Below, piece after piece: positions 23,584 through 35,487 of a DNA stretch of 64,000 nucleotides (position 1 is its first letter; each line of letters starts with the position of its first letter). Location of the stretch: the NCBI GenBank assembly GCA_007115705.1, contig QXEO01000722.1, positions 3,222,098-3,286,097 of the forward strand. The letters are read 5' to 3'. The notes below the pieces were generated by a model. The model was not told the origin of the DNA. It saw nothing but the letters and a program-made list of their open reading frames with translations, and searched no databases. The position numbers were made by a program, and so were the translations under genes. Origin of the DNA: Dactylis glomerata (Eukaryota; Streptophyta; Magnoliopsida; Poales; Poaceae).

Positions 23584-26547
23584 AACCACCCATTACTTTG
23601 TATGCTTTATTCACTTAGAATGTAGTGTTACCCCAAATTGATGACCATGAATCAGTATCTCTCTCAGCAATACTGTGTAGAGCTTGGTTGCATACATTTT
23701 CAAACTCACTTAATTCCAGGAAAGCTTGTTGTGAAAGAGGCAGATGAAACAAATCCTCAAAAAATTCAGTGTTGACTATTTTAGCAATAGTTGCAGTTGC
23801 TTTCTTAGCAAAAGATAGGAGATGAGGGAATTTTTGCTGTAGACAGGTATCTAACCATAGATCAGACCAGAAAAAAGCTGATTTACCATCACCCAAGTTA
23901 CACTTGGACATTGCCTTGTAAAGAGCAATCATTTTTAAGTGGGATTCCACCAAAATGATCCTTCCAGCTGATTTCCAGGAATGGCACCATTTGTGTAGTA
24001 AGAATTCCAGATCAACTGCACCCACGGGATATCTTGTCTGTTGTAGAATTTATGGAGGTTCTTAAGGAGTAGAGCTTTGTTTTGAATATTTAAATCAAGA
24101 ACACCCAGCCCTCCTTGTGCCTTTGGTCTACAGATTTTTTTCCAAGCCACAAGAGCAGATCCTTTTGCTTGAACATCTGAATTATTTTTTTCTCCAAAGA
24201 CAATGTCTCATGTATTTAATAACTTGCTCATTTATAGTGACTGGAATTTCCAGCAAGTCATATAAGAAATTTGGATAGAGGCAAGTACTGACTTAACCAT
24301 TAACAGTTTCCCCCGATAATCAAGAAAATCAGCAATCCCACATAATCTTCTTTCCACTCTTACCACCATTGGGAGGAAGTGTTCCAGAGTTGGCTTAGTA
24401 AGACCTAAGGGTAATCCAAGGTAAGTGAATGGAAAACTTCCTTTCTGGTAATTTAATGTATTGGTAAAATGTGTGAGCCTTTCATCATCCATATTAATAG
24501 GGAACATGTTGGATTTACTGTAATTTACTTTTAAACCAGTGGATTTAGCAAAAGATAGTAGCAAAGCCTTTAAACAGAATATATGATTTGCATTGGCTTT
24601 CAAAACAATGAGTGTGTCATCTGCATAATGAATAACAGGGAAATCTGGACAGGATGGACAATTCAGAGGTGCCTCAATTAGTCCTTGCATCATTGCCTTG
24701 TTTAGAATGGATTGGAGAAGATTGGCTGCCAACAAAAAGGAGTGGTGAGAGTGGATCACCCTGTCTGACTCCTCTTCTACAGTAAATTTTTTTCCCAGGG
24801 ACTCCATTTAGTAGCACAGCAGAAGTCCCAGACTCCAAAATCATCTGAATCCATCTGATCCATTTATCTCCAAAGGCCCTTGCTCTTAAAATTTCAATGA
24901 TGGTGGAGTGCTCAATTTTATCAAAAGCCTTTTCAAAGTCTAGCTTGAGAACAATAATTTCTTCTTTTGATTTGTGACATTGGTACAGATATTCAAAAGC
25001 CCAACCAAGACAGTCCTGGATAGATCTTTTCTTGAGAAATCCATATTGATTTTTGTGAACCAGCTTGAGAATAATCCTTTGCAGTCTATTAGCCAGAATC
25101 TTTGTGACTATTTTTAGGACACTATTCAGCAAAGAAATAGGCCTAAAATCATTTGGAGAGGTGGGAGACTCAGATTTTGGAATGAGGGTGATGAGAGATG
25201 AATTGATGCTTTCCATTGAGATATTTCCATCAAAGAAGTCTTGTATTAGCTGTATGATATCCTCACCCACAATTGACCAGCAGCTTTTGATAAACTCATT
25301 GTTAAAACCATCTGGCCCTGGTGACTTCTCATTAGGCAAGTTCTTTACAACTTTAACAATTTCTTCCCTAGTGAAAGGCACTTCCAGAGACTCTCTCATA
25401 TCTTTACTCATGCTCATTCCAAAGAAATCTTGTAAGTTAAAATGCATAGAAGGATTATCTGATTGACCCATTCTATTTTTAAATGATTCCCAAAGAATAT
25501 GAGCTTTCCCATCATGGTCACATATTTCATCTTGATCAACATTTTTCAGCATTGAGATGAAATTGTGCCTATAATTTATTGTTGCCTTTGTGTGAAAGAA
25601 TCTTGTGTTTTCATTTCCAAGCTTTACCCACTTAATTTTCCCTCTCTACTTCTAGTATGTCCTCTGATTTTGAAGTAGAGTGATAATATGAACTTTGAGG
25701 GCATCTCTAAGGTTCCATTCATCCAATGTAAGAGTCCTCAATTCTTCTATAATATCCAGCAATTCAATAGCTTCATTTGTTTTCTGAATTTGGTGTTTCA
25801 GACATGGCAGATTTTTTGCCCAAAATTTAAGGCCTCTTCTTAAATTCTTGAACTTGGCATTTATTTTCTTGGCACTGTCAGAATATCCAATAGGGATGTT
25901 CCAAATATTTTGGACAACTTGTTTGAAGTCAGAGTGTTCCAACCAATAATTTTCAAATCTGAAGATTTTGGCTCTTGGGATTTTAGTACCAATAGCAATC
26001 ACACAGGGGACATGATCAGAGGTTGGTTTCACAAGAGGGAACACAAATGTTGAAGGGTAAGAAAGAGTCCAAGAGCTTGATGTGAAAAACCAGTCAAGTC
26101 TTTCAAGAAGTGGGTCTTGTTGCATATTGCTCCAGGTGAAGTTTCTACCTTTTAGAGGTAATTCCACTAAACCAAGGTTACTTATTGCTTATTGAAGAGA
26201 AGCATTTCATTGACATCTCCTCCTGGTTTGTTTCTGTCAGATGGTTTTCTCATGAAGTTGAAGTCACCAAGAACTAGCCAATCCATATCTTCTGGCATAT
26301 CAACATTAGAAAACCATTCCAAAAATATGGCCTTTCTCTCAGCAATACAAGGACCATAGATATTAGTGAGAATCCATGAATCATGAGACAAAGAACTTGT
26401 GAATTTGATTGACAGAGAAAACTCATTTTGAAAGTCAACTTCACCATTGAAGAGAGACCCATTCCAAATTATGATTATACCTCCAAAAGCACCCACAGAT
26501 GGAACAAATTCGAATTTATTTAGTTTCTTTGGGCAGAAGTTTCTCAA
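23584..26547 (-). pseudogene. LINE ORF2: endonuclease and reverse transcriptase
   Basis: From the 5' side on the minus strand: an AP-endonuclease-like part (GGIIIIWNGSLF; WLVLGDFNFM near 26270; TSDHVPCVI near 26020); then reverse transcriptase with EKSPGPDGFNNEF (near 25320), NDFRPISLLNSVLKIV, KLDFEKAFDKIEH, GVRQGDPLSPLLF, and the catalytic YADD (about 24618-24629) with YLGLPLG. Breaks: a stop near 26182 with a frame change before 26167, a stop near 25652, a frame change in an A-rich run near 24735, and further breaks near 24230 and 23935. The frame stops at the Gypsy junction and resumes at 8572. The nuclease cuts genomic DNA and the polymerase copies LINE RNA at the nick; this copy cannot make either enzyme whole. 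Confidence 0.88.
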
Positions 26548-26933
26548 GTATTGTTCATCAAAAGATTTCCTCTTTGTCTCCTATAGACACACAATGTCAC
26601 AATTTGATTCAGAGATTTTACTAGCTAGAGCAAGCCATTTCTTCTCAGAGTTAATGCCTCTCAGATTCCAATTTAAAATTTTCCATAATCTGTTACTATC
26701 CATAAGAAACCAATATGAACTAACAGAGTTTGAAGGGGACAAGGTATGTTCCCTTCATGAAATTTTCAGATAAGACAAAGCAAAGGTAGAGGGTCTCATT
26801 GCATGGTCTTATATAAGTTCTACAATGCTTGATCCACAAATAGATAAAGGAAGTGCCAATATTACAACCAAGGTGCAACCCATACATAAATGGGTACATA
26901 ACAAAATTATTTATGTGTCTTATCATTGGGAAA
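26548..26933 (-). other. LINE segment between ORF1 and ORF2
   Basis: Minus-strand LINE sequence joining the end of the ORF1 region (stop near 26934) to the endonuclease. Parts read like the first codons of an endonuclease domain in broken frames. No separate gene is seen. Confidence 0.55.
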
Positions 26934-29900
26934 CTATTTGAATATCTTCTTCTTCATCTGCTGAGCACACACATCAGCAGAGCTAGAAGTTTTCCCAGCA
27001 GTCTTGGATGCATCAGCACTCTTTGTCCCTTTCCCTGATTGCTTTCCAATGACTCTGTCCTTCTCAGCCAATCTTCCTCTTTTCAACAATTTCTTCTCAA
27101 TGACTTCCTCATCAACCTTGCAAAATGATGTAGCAAGATTTTTAACCAGCTTATTATTCATGGAAGGGGGAGCAGCATTACATGTCAAACATTTTTTGTC
27201 ATTGCAATTTGAATGGATTTTAAATCCATCATTTAATTCCACAATTCTAGGGCTTCTTCTTACCTGTGATTCAACCAGAGGCAGCTTTGTTTTCCTTTTC
27301 CTCTTAGGAGCAGCAGGTTGAATGAAGGAAGAGTCTCTTGTGACAAGAGAACCTTCCACACTTTCTGCCTCCTCCAGCAAGGTCAGCTTGCAAGAAGGGG
27401 CCTGTTGAACAAGACATTTATCAGGAATGACAAAAGGAATAGTGCTCTCATACTGAATTTGTTCCTTTATAATTTCCCAAAGAGAGGAATTTAAGAATTG
27501 CACTGTCCAATCAAATCTTTCAGGAGTCACTAGCATTAGAGTGATAAAGTTAAACCAACTTACAGGGATTTGTAACTCCTGGTTATTTCCAGAGAGACCA
27601 TAATCAATGTGAGGAGCAAAATATTTTTCCCAAAGCTGGAGACCTTCCTCTGAGAAAGACTGGCATAGAGAATTCTGATCCTTTACTGGGAAGAAGAAGG
27701 TTCTGGCCATACCAATTTATAGATGATCCTCATTAGGCTGCAGCATATTCACATCCTCCATCATGAAATCATTTTCATCAACAGGACTAGCAGCATTTAA
27801 CACAACATCTTCCTCATCATCTTGATAAGCCTGAATGATATTCATCAAGCCCACCCCAATAAGATTTTGGCCCAAGGCTAGTTGCTGTTCATTTGGATCT
27901 TGCACCTGATGTTGCTGGGCCTCTGCAATAGGAGGCAAAAGGAAATCAGCATTGTTTGAACTTGCACCTTCAGAGCTAGAGATGCTGATAGTCAGTCCAC
28001 TATTTTCTTCCTGCATTGGCTGGTCATCTTGGTTCTCATGAATTTCTCTGCTTCCATAGCATCAAGCAAATTATTCAACCCAGCATTTTGGTCAGGCAGA
28101 ATTGCATTTCCATTATTGAGACCATTTCCCATGGCCCAATGTCCCCAACCTTCATCAGCATCTTCTTCATTGTTTTGTGGTTGAGGAGGAGGAGGCATGA
28201 ATGGCACATTCTGGATAGCATTTCTTGGGAGAGGGTGTGGGTCCATGCCATCATCTAGAAGTGGGTCCTCATTAGCTGGGCCCCCACCTAGCATCTCTTC
28301 TTGCAGAATTTCAGCAGAGAAAGTCCAAGGTTTAGATCTGGCCTATCACCATCAGTGAAATGAATGCTTTTTGGAATATCTTCAAGATCAGAAACTCTGA
28401 CTTTGGCAATAATCCTTCCCAGGTTTGCTTCATCTTTTTCCCATAGCAGCAACTTACCAATATCAGAAAATGTTGCATTGAGGTCCTCTGTGAATCTATA
28501 GTCCAAAGGTGGACCAACAAGAAGAACCCAGCACTCTCTATTGAAAGAGAAACGGCGCCAGTTTACACCCTCATTATGCTTGCAAAAGGACACATGAACA
28601 TCACCAAAGGGAATAGGGCTTGCTCTAATTAGACGATCTTTGTCTCTAACATGATTAAACCTGACATAAGCAGCCCCTAGCGGGCATTCTTGAATATCTC
28701 TGAAGCCAACTTGATTGTGCATGAGGAACTCCTGCAGAATCTCAGCAACATTGGCGAATGGGACCTGACCTAGGGGGAATGGCATGATTGACGCAATGCC
28801 GAATTCTTTATGTGCCCTTTGGCGTCTGGCCACTACCACCCTCTTCACTGCAGTTCTTCCAGGGACTTGAAGAATCTCGAAGCCCCGTGGCACAAACTAC
28901 CTAGGGTCGATCGGAAAGTTTGCCATTGGCGCTGGAGCCGCCACTGACGAGGAGGGGACAGCGGTGAGCGAGGCGATGTTCTCTGTAGTTTGAATAGTAG
29001 AGAATGAAGATGAGGGGATAGGGTTTATTTTTGCACCAAAAAAGGATTGACCGAGGTCTTTTAGGCAGGAGACTTGCTTGATTTGGGTGGACGGCCCACG
29101 GGCCTTGAACCAATTTTGGTAGCTGTCATCGGGCCAGACCACTTTTGGAAAGCTAGGGAATTTCATAAATGGCAAAATGCCCGGCAATTTGGCCTCTGAT
29201 TGATCACTATGAGACTATTTCAGGACCCAAATCAATTCCAAATTAATTCTGTCTGAAGACTTAGCATGATCATAGGAATGTCCTTTATTGCTAACTGGCA
29301 GATTAATCGCAGAATTAGGAGCAGTCTTAATGGTCGACAAATTAATATGGTCAAAAACCGTTGAAACTGGCACTGAAGATTTATTTGAATTCGAAGCAGG
29401 AAAAGATAGCCTTTTGAAAATTGAGGTTCTCAAAGATTTCTTATTTTTTTACCTGGGTCCATTCTTTGTCTTGCTCAATGTAAAATTTTGCTTCCTCAAA
29501 TTTCCAATTCGGACCACCTTCACCCTAGAGATTAATTGAGAATTCAAAATCTTTATCCGAGAATTTACCAATATTGTAAATATGAAATCCAGCCGATCTT
29601 GAGGCAACAGAGAAACGAAAAGTCCTATCCCTGAGTAATTTGATGTGAAACCTTGAAGCAATACCACCAAAGCAAGCTTGGAGAACAATGCTTACTGTGT
29701 GAATATCCAATTTGAATTTTGAACGTCCAAAAGATATAACCAGCAAAAATTCTCTCCTTCTAAAACGTCCACAAAATTAACTGAGTGTCCAAATTTGCTT
29801 CTGAAATCTTTTTCAAATTGAACACCTCGAGTAAAGTCCAGAGAGGGAGCCACAGATGAAGGTGGTGGAGAATCAACATAAGCATTTTGAATTTTATGAA

Positions 29901-30438
29901 CATCACCAACATTCAGACTATCACCCACACAAACCTTATGAGCAGTCATTTCCAAGGTGCAACCAGTAAGAACATTCTCATTTTCTAGGAGATATCTAGC
30001 GTCAATGACAACTTCATCAAGGTCCAACAAGATCAAATGCTTAGCTTGTGGCCAAAGTAAGAGAATAGCAGCCTTTGAAATAGACTCAGAGTGCAAACCC
30101 AAAGGAGAACAGGAAACTTTCCATCTTAAAGGTAAAGCATTGCAAGAAGGAGATCTTGCCAAGGGTGATTCAGCTGGACAGTTAACACATACCATGAAGG
30201 AAACAAATTTCAAGACTAACCCTTGTTGAATCTTCTCCTCGGCCTCAATCTTTCTTCCTTCTAGGGGGAAGCCATCTGAGTTTAGAAGAACAATCCAATT
30301 GTTTTTGAGACAAACCTTCAACAAACCTTCAAGAAACTTGCCCGCCAACTTGGCTCCGGTGCAGGTGACCTTCCAAACTTCTTCCATTGCAAGGAGATGG
30401 CTAAGGGAGGTGGTGAGGATCAGAGGGAGGGCTGCCAA
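26934..30438 (-). pseudogene. LINE ORF1 region (RNA-binding-type protein), broken into pieces
   Basis: Minus-strand pieces follow one another: 30438-29692 (LAGKFLEGLLKVCLKNNWIV; VVIDARYLLE), 29746-29525 (FRFSVASRSAGFHIYNI), 29187-28897, 28893-28288 (GFRDIQECPLGAAYVRF; WRRFSFNRECWVLLVGPPLD, a DUF4283-like motif), 28294-27992, 28016-27717 and 27710-26934 (a basic tail with KRKRKTKLP and a C-rich SNCNDKKCLTC motif). The same order occurs in grass LINE ORF1 proteins, which coat LINE RNA. Here it is divided by stops and frame changes, so no intact product is expected. Boundaries between pieces are approximate. Confidence 0.7.
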
Positions 30439-30523
30439 GGATGAAGATCATCGGCGGCTAGGCTACGATGGGCAGGTGGAGGTGGAGAAGAGAGCCATCC
30501 CCATAGCTGAGTTGTACATTCAC
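30439..30523 (-). other. LINE 5' leader
   Basis: Short minus-strand leader between the likely LINE start and the first ORF1 codons. It holds the downstream-type CT-rich sequence usual for LINE 5' ends. Nothing else is seen. Confidence 0.4.
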
Positions 30524-30533
30524 TTCGTTGATT

Positions 30534-30574
30534 TTCATTGGGGTTCCCACCTAGTAGTTTTCCATAAAGGCCTT
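30534..30574 (-). repeat. Unit D, copy 2, second part
   Basis: TTCATTGGGGTTCCCACC... continues unit D exactly where the first part broke off at the LINE. It ends with GCCTT (30570-30574), which is the left target-site duplication of element A. Confidence 0.8.
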
Positions 30575-31243
30575 TGATACGTCCAAAATGTATCTACTTT
30601 CTCGAACACTTTTGCTATTGTTTCTTCTCTAATTTGTGTGTTTTGAATACAACTAACACGAACTAACGCTGTTTTCAGCAAAATTGCTCTGGTGTCTCAT
30701 TTTTGTGCAGAAATCCGACTTTCAGGAAAAATCCCGGAAAATATTGCAAAAATTCTATTTTGCCAGAAGACCCATGGAGCCAGAATGAGAGACGAAGGGG
30801 GGCAGTGGCCTGGGCTCACCACCAGGGGGCACGGCCCAGCCCTGGCCGCGCCCACCTGTGGTGAGGCCGCCTCGGCCGTCGCCTTAACCCCTCCTTCCGC
30901 CTACATATACCCTCTGACCTGGAAACAACGGGGGGTTTGGCGTTTTTCCCAGATAGACTTCGGCTACACCGTCACTATCAGAAACTGCGATTCGGAACCA
31001 GAAACTCTATTCTGGCACCCTGCCGGGACGGGGATTTGGAGGAGATCTTCATCACCATCATCACGGACGACTCTCAATCAACCATCCATGACTCCCCCAT
31101 CCATGTGTGAGTAATTCCCGCTGTAGGCGAAGGGGATGGTAGGAATTGGATGAGATCATTCATGTAATTTGCTATGAGATTGTTAGGGCATAGTGCCTAG
31201 TATCTTTTATTAGTGCTTATGACATTGTTGCAACTTGTTGTGC
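30575..31243 (+). repeat. 5' LTR of element A, left half only
   Basis: It matches 35488-36157 closely (TGATACGTCCAAAA...TGACATTGTTGCAACTTGTTGTGC) and then departs abruptly, before the TTAATGCTTATCACTTTGGG that follows in the 3' LTR. Confidence 0.8.
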
Positions 31244-32746
31244 GTGCCAGTTCCCTATTTTCTGCTGTTTTTGTGTTTCAGAAGTGATACACAGGAAATA
31301 TTCTCGGAATTGGACGAAACAAGTTCCTGAAGTCTTATTTTTCCCGGAAGCTTCCAGAGATCCAAAGAGGAGTAGGAGAGGGGCCACAGGCCAGTCTCAC
31401 GCCTGGCTAGCATGGCCAAGGCCTTGGCTGCACCGCCTTGGTGTGAGGGGGCCTGGGGCCACTCCTGACATTGCCCCTTCGCCTATAAAGACCCCCCGAT
31501 GGGAAAAACCTAAGGACCCGATCAATTTTCCAGAACACATCGCGATCCGCCGCCGCCGTCGACCCGAAGATCGGGAGGGTCCAGAAGCTCTTCCCGGCAC
31601 CCTGCCGGAGAGGGGAATCGCCACCGGAGGTCTTCTTCATCACCATGCTTGCCTCTAGAGCGATGAGTGAGTAGTCTACCTTGGACTATGGGTCCATAGC
31701 AGTAGCTAGATGGTTGTCTTCTCCACCATGTGCTTCATGTTTAGATCTCATGAGCTGCCCTACATGATTGAGATCACCGTTATGTAATTCTACATGTTTG
31801 GTTTGTTGGGATCCGATGAATATTGGTGTTATGATTGAGTTGCTATACTGAAATATATCTTTTTTTATCTCTATGTTGTTTATGATCTTGCATGCTCTCC
31901 GTTGTTAGTAGCTATCTTGGCCGAGTAGTTGCTAGTGACTCCAAGAGGGGGTATTTCTGCTCGATAGTGGGTTCATGCCTCTATTTAATCTGGGGGAGTG
32001 ACAGAAACCCTTAAGGTTGTAGATGTGATGTTGCTACTAGGGAGAAAACAACATTCATATGCTCAAGGGCATATGCTTTGTTTACATTACACACTTTGCT
32101 TAATGCAATTATCCGTTGTTCGCAACTTAATACTCATGGGGTGTTCGGACGATATCCCCATGAGTGGATTATTAGTCATAGATGTAGTTGGATGGCGGTC
32201 TATGTATTTTGTTGTAATGCCCAGAGTAAATCTCATAGTGATCTTCTTGACATATCACGTTTATCTTTATTCTATCAATTGCCCAACTGTAATTTGTTTA
32301 CCCAGCATGTGTTATTTATCTTATGGAGAGACACCACTAGTGAACTATGGACCCCGGTCCTATTTCCATCATATTGCTATCACCTGTTTACTTTACTCGC
32401 ACTGTTTACTTTACTCGCATACTATTATCACTTTCCACTCGATACGCTCATACCCTTTGTTTCAAGCAAACCGGTGAGATTGACAACCTCATCGCAAGTT
32501 GGGCACAAAGTACTTGGTTGTGTTGTGTGCAGGTTCCGCGTTGCAGCTAGCAAGCAAAGCTTGGATGAGGCGCCATATATAAATTGTCCGAAGCTGTCAC
32601 AAACTAGCAAGCATCACCTTCAGTCGTATTGTCTTCTTTTCTCCTGATCGACATAAACCTTGGTTTCTTAACTGAGGAAAAACTAGCTGCTATACTCATC
32701 ATACCTTCCTCTAGGGGTTCCCAACTGGCTGGTCATTCACCACGCA
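31244..32746 (+). repeat. B/C-type LTR segment inside element A
   Basis: From GTGCCAGTTCCCT it follows the LTR of B1 (from about 40017) through the CCTATAAAGACC TATA region to the closing GGGGTTCCCAACTGGCTGG block. The first ~130 bp of that LTR type are missing. It lies where the second half of the A LTR should be. Confidence 0.75.
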
Positions 32747-32759
32747 CAAGGAAGCTTCT

Positions 32760-33504
32760 GCTGCCGTCAACCACGCATGCATCAACAGCGAGGAAGATGC
32801 TACATCAGCCCACTGATTTTTTGGAGCTCTACCGAGGGGTGACTAACGATGATGACCGCATAGCACAACGTGGCAAGATAAGGAACATTCAACTCCCAGC
32901 TATTAGATATTTTACTTACTATCTTGCCACTAGTATTCTTGGTAGAGGGAACACTAGCAATATCTCTAATTATCATTTAGCTTTTCTAGCTACTGCTCTT
33001 GATGTTAGCAAGAAGTATAACCTCGGTGCTCTTATTGCTCGTCGCCTAGCCGCTAGGGGACCTATTTTTGGAGGCATTGTTGTTGCGCGCATTGTTGCTG
33101 CACTAGGTCTTTCTATTGCTCCTCATGATATATTGTTGACTCCATAGAGGCTCGATCTTGCTGCCATGAGGCTCCATCACTTTGTTACTGCTAACTCATG
33201 TGCAGGGAAATTAGTTTATAGAATGTTATTCACTGATGGAGAAGAAAGGGAAATTCCCTTGCCGCAGTCCAGTTTGTTCACTATTCATAGGTAGCCATGG
33301 TCGCGCATGAAGGAGGAGTTGGACGAGCAGCTTAGGTTGCTCGGCTTCCATGTTCAGCATGGTGTGGTGGACCAGGAGGAAGAGGAGGCGTCTGCTGATC
33401 ACTACACCACATACTACACCGGGGTGTCCTCGAGTTCGTACCAGGACAAAGGTACTTCTTCATCGCACTTTGGAGGTGCCACCTCATGGCCGAGTTGGGA
33501 TTGA
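32760..33504 (+). pseudogene. Retrotransposon protein of element A, unknown function, two stops
   Basis: One frame contains LELYRGVTNDDDRIAQRGK, then IRYFTYYLATSILGRGN, then a hydrophobic stretch ending LSIAPHDILLTP. After TAG at 33145-33147 it continues RLDLAAMRLHHFVTANS, and after TAG at 33292-33294 MKEELDEQLRLLGF with an acidic, serine-rich tail ending at TGA 33502-33504. The style resembles proteins of non-autonomous grass LTR elements (plant transposon protein / Athila-ORF1-like), but I do not recognise the domain firmly. Both stops are one base change from a glutamine codon. It lies just after the 5' LTR, where gag would be. The start codon is not certain. Confidence 0.5.
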
Positions 33505-33511
33505 TCTCCAC

Positions 33512-33538
33512 TTAGGCCAAAAGCCTAAGCTTGGGGGG
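33512..33538 (+). promoter_or_regulatory. Stop-proximal hairpin followed by polypurine-like motif, element A
   Basis: TTAGGC-CAAAA-GCCTAA is a perfect 6-bp stem (33512-33528) starting 7 bases after the stop codon. It runs into AAGCTTGGGGGG (33527-33538), nearly the same as the element's polypurine tract at 35474-35487. Confidence 0.45.
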
Positions 33539-35473
33539 AGGTACGCCGACGATTTACTCATCTACATATCATATTTTGTTGGTCCTTTGTATATCCATGT
33601 TTTGCTTTCTTTATTGTTCTCGTTCTTATTTCTTCTTTCCAAAACACAAAAAGACCAAAAATATTTCCATTGTTTCTCTTAATTTGCCTTTTTAAGTTTC
33701 TAGCTTTGGTTTGCTTTGTTCTCTATTTTTGGTTTGAAGTTTGAAAAATCCAAAAATATTTTGCTTTGTTTGCTATTTCTTTCTGTTCTTGTTTCAAAAA
33801 TCGAAAACCTAAAAATATTTGTTCTTCTTCTTCGGTTTTGTAAAGTTTTTTGCAGAGTTCAGTCTCTTGTGACTCCATTGGAGCTTGGTATTCACTTCAT
33901 ATTATTCAAGCCACACAAGTGAAAGGCAATAATGACGACATATGACAATCCGAGATGTGGTAAGAGGCTGGTATGAACTCTATTTGTTTTTATTTTTGTA
34001 CATATACTCATCTATGTGGACATGCTTAGTCGGTTCATGTAAGGTATATGTTATCTAATGGATGCTTTGTAGTTCTTTCTCTCATATGATTAGTTCCAAT
34101 TTACTAATAGTTTGTAGCATGTCATGTAGACGCTTGCTTGCATTGTTTTATTCATAATATGGTATGTCATTGTGGTATCCACCTCTGAAAGTTTCATTTG
34201 AATCGACTTGGCACATGCTCAAGCATGCACATGACTGAACAAAAATTCAATTAAGCCTCGATGATTTACTTTGCCTCAGAGATCTTGTATCATTTTTATG
34301 CCTATATTAATTTTGTTTTGTCGCAAGCATGATTATAACAGTTATTGCTCTCTCGATTGTCGCTTCCCAGTCTTTAGCTAGCCTTCACCTATACTGAGAG
34401 GGAATACTTCTCATGCATCCAATTACCAAAAACCAAGTCTACCAAAGATTCCACTATAAATTCCTATGCATGGTATTTCAAAGCCATTCCAAGTAAATTT
34501 TCATGTGCTACCTTTCAAAACCTTCAAATAATTCTCATTTTGTGCCACTGTTTTTAGCTCATGAGGACGTAGTGGTCGGAATTGCTATCTTCCATATTAA
34601 ATTAAGTACCCCTCGACTAGGCAGCTTCATCTGCTCGTCATTAATTTTGCAAGGGAGCTGGTCAGACCATTGTAATCTAATTCTAAAAAGAAAAGAAAAA
34701 GAGCACTCCTCCATGGTATGTGAAAGTTGGTGGGCACCCGATGGAATCGGTTAGCCATGGTTTGAGAAAGGAAAAAAGGTGGTGAGGAGTGCCAAAGCTT
34801 TATAAAAGAGCACCAATATGCCAAATTTTCAAAGAACTCGGAACCACTCTCACTTGTTTATTATGGAAGATAGCAAGTCCCCATTGCCAGTCGTTGACAC
34901 GAAACAACCACCTCTCAAAATAAATTTTTTATCTCTGTTTTACAAATGAAAAGCTCTAGCACATGTTAAATCACTGCTTCCCTCTACGAAGGGCCTTTCT
35001 TTTACTTTTATGTTGAGTCTTCATCTTCTAACTTTAAGCACCTTCTTGAGAGCATAACTGTTATTCTTAGTATAATGTGCTTGTCCCCGAACACGGTTAA
35101 TTGTAGTATAACTTTGATGCTTGTATCTTTGATATTTTTACTTCTAGTCTTCCTTTGGACTTCAGAGGTGCATCAGCATTTATATTTTGCTCCACAAATA
35201 AAGGCAAGCGGGATACCACTCTTTTATAACATTTATGAACATTACAATCTTGCAACTTCTTATGTTTCATGTTACTTGTTATTAGTATGTTGGCACTCTT
35301 TCATAGCTTGCTTGACTATGAGGTAACATTAGTTGCATATTTCTAATTATGAATTGCCTGAGTACTTGATCATATAGTTAGTATATATACATCTATGAAG
35401 CAAATGTGTTCATGAAAGTTTCTTTTATCGCTCTCAGTTGTTAACTGAATTGCTTGAGGACAAGCAAATAGCT
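33539..35473 (+). other. Untranslated internal region of element A
   Basis: About 1.9 kb with no supported reading frame. It has T-rich stretches with repeated GAAAAWCYAAAAATATTT-like words (33650-33830), then blocks shared with elements C and B1 (34375-35060). Confidence 0.6.
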
Positions 35474-35487
35474 AAGCTTGGGGGAGT
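35474..35487 (+). other. Polypurine tract of element A
   Basis: AAGCTTGGGGGAGT directly precedes TGATACGTCC at 35488. Confidence 0.85.

Larger units (their letters stand above)
7995..30523 (-). mobile_element. L1-type plant LINE, split by Gypsy element E
   Basis: Minus-strand non-LTR retrotransposon in two parts: the 5' part 23584-30523 and the 3' part 7995-8572, about 7.5 kb once E is removed. The 3' end is a short poly-A (seen as T at 7994-8000). Flanks look like an imperfect target-site duplication: TTCATGATCTT on the left and TTCGTTGATTTT at 30523-30534. Order on the minus strand: leader, long ORF1 region, AP endonuclease, reverse transcriptase with YADD, zf-RVT C-terminus. All coding parts carry stops or frameshifts, so it is dead. 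Confidence 0.85.
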
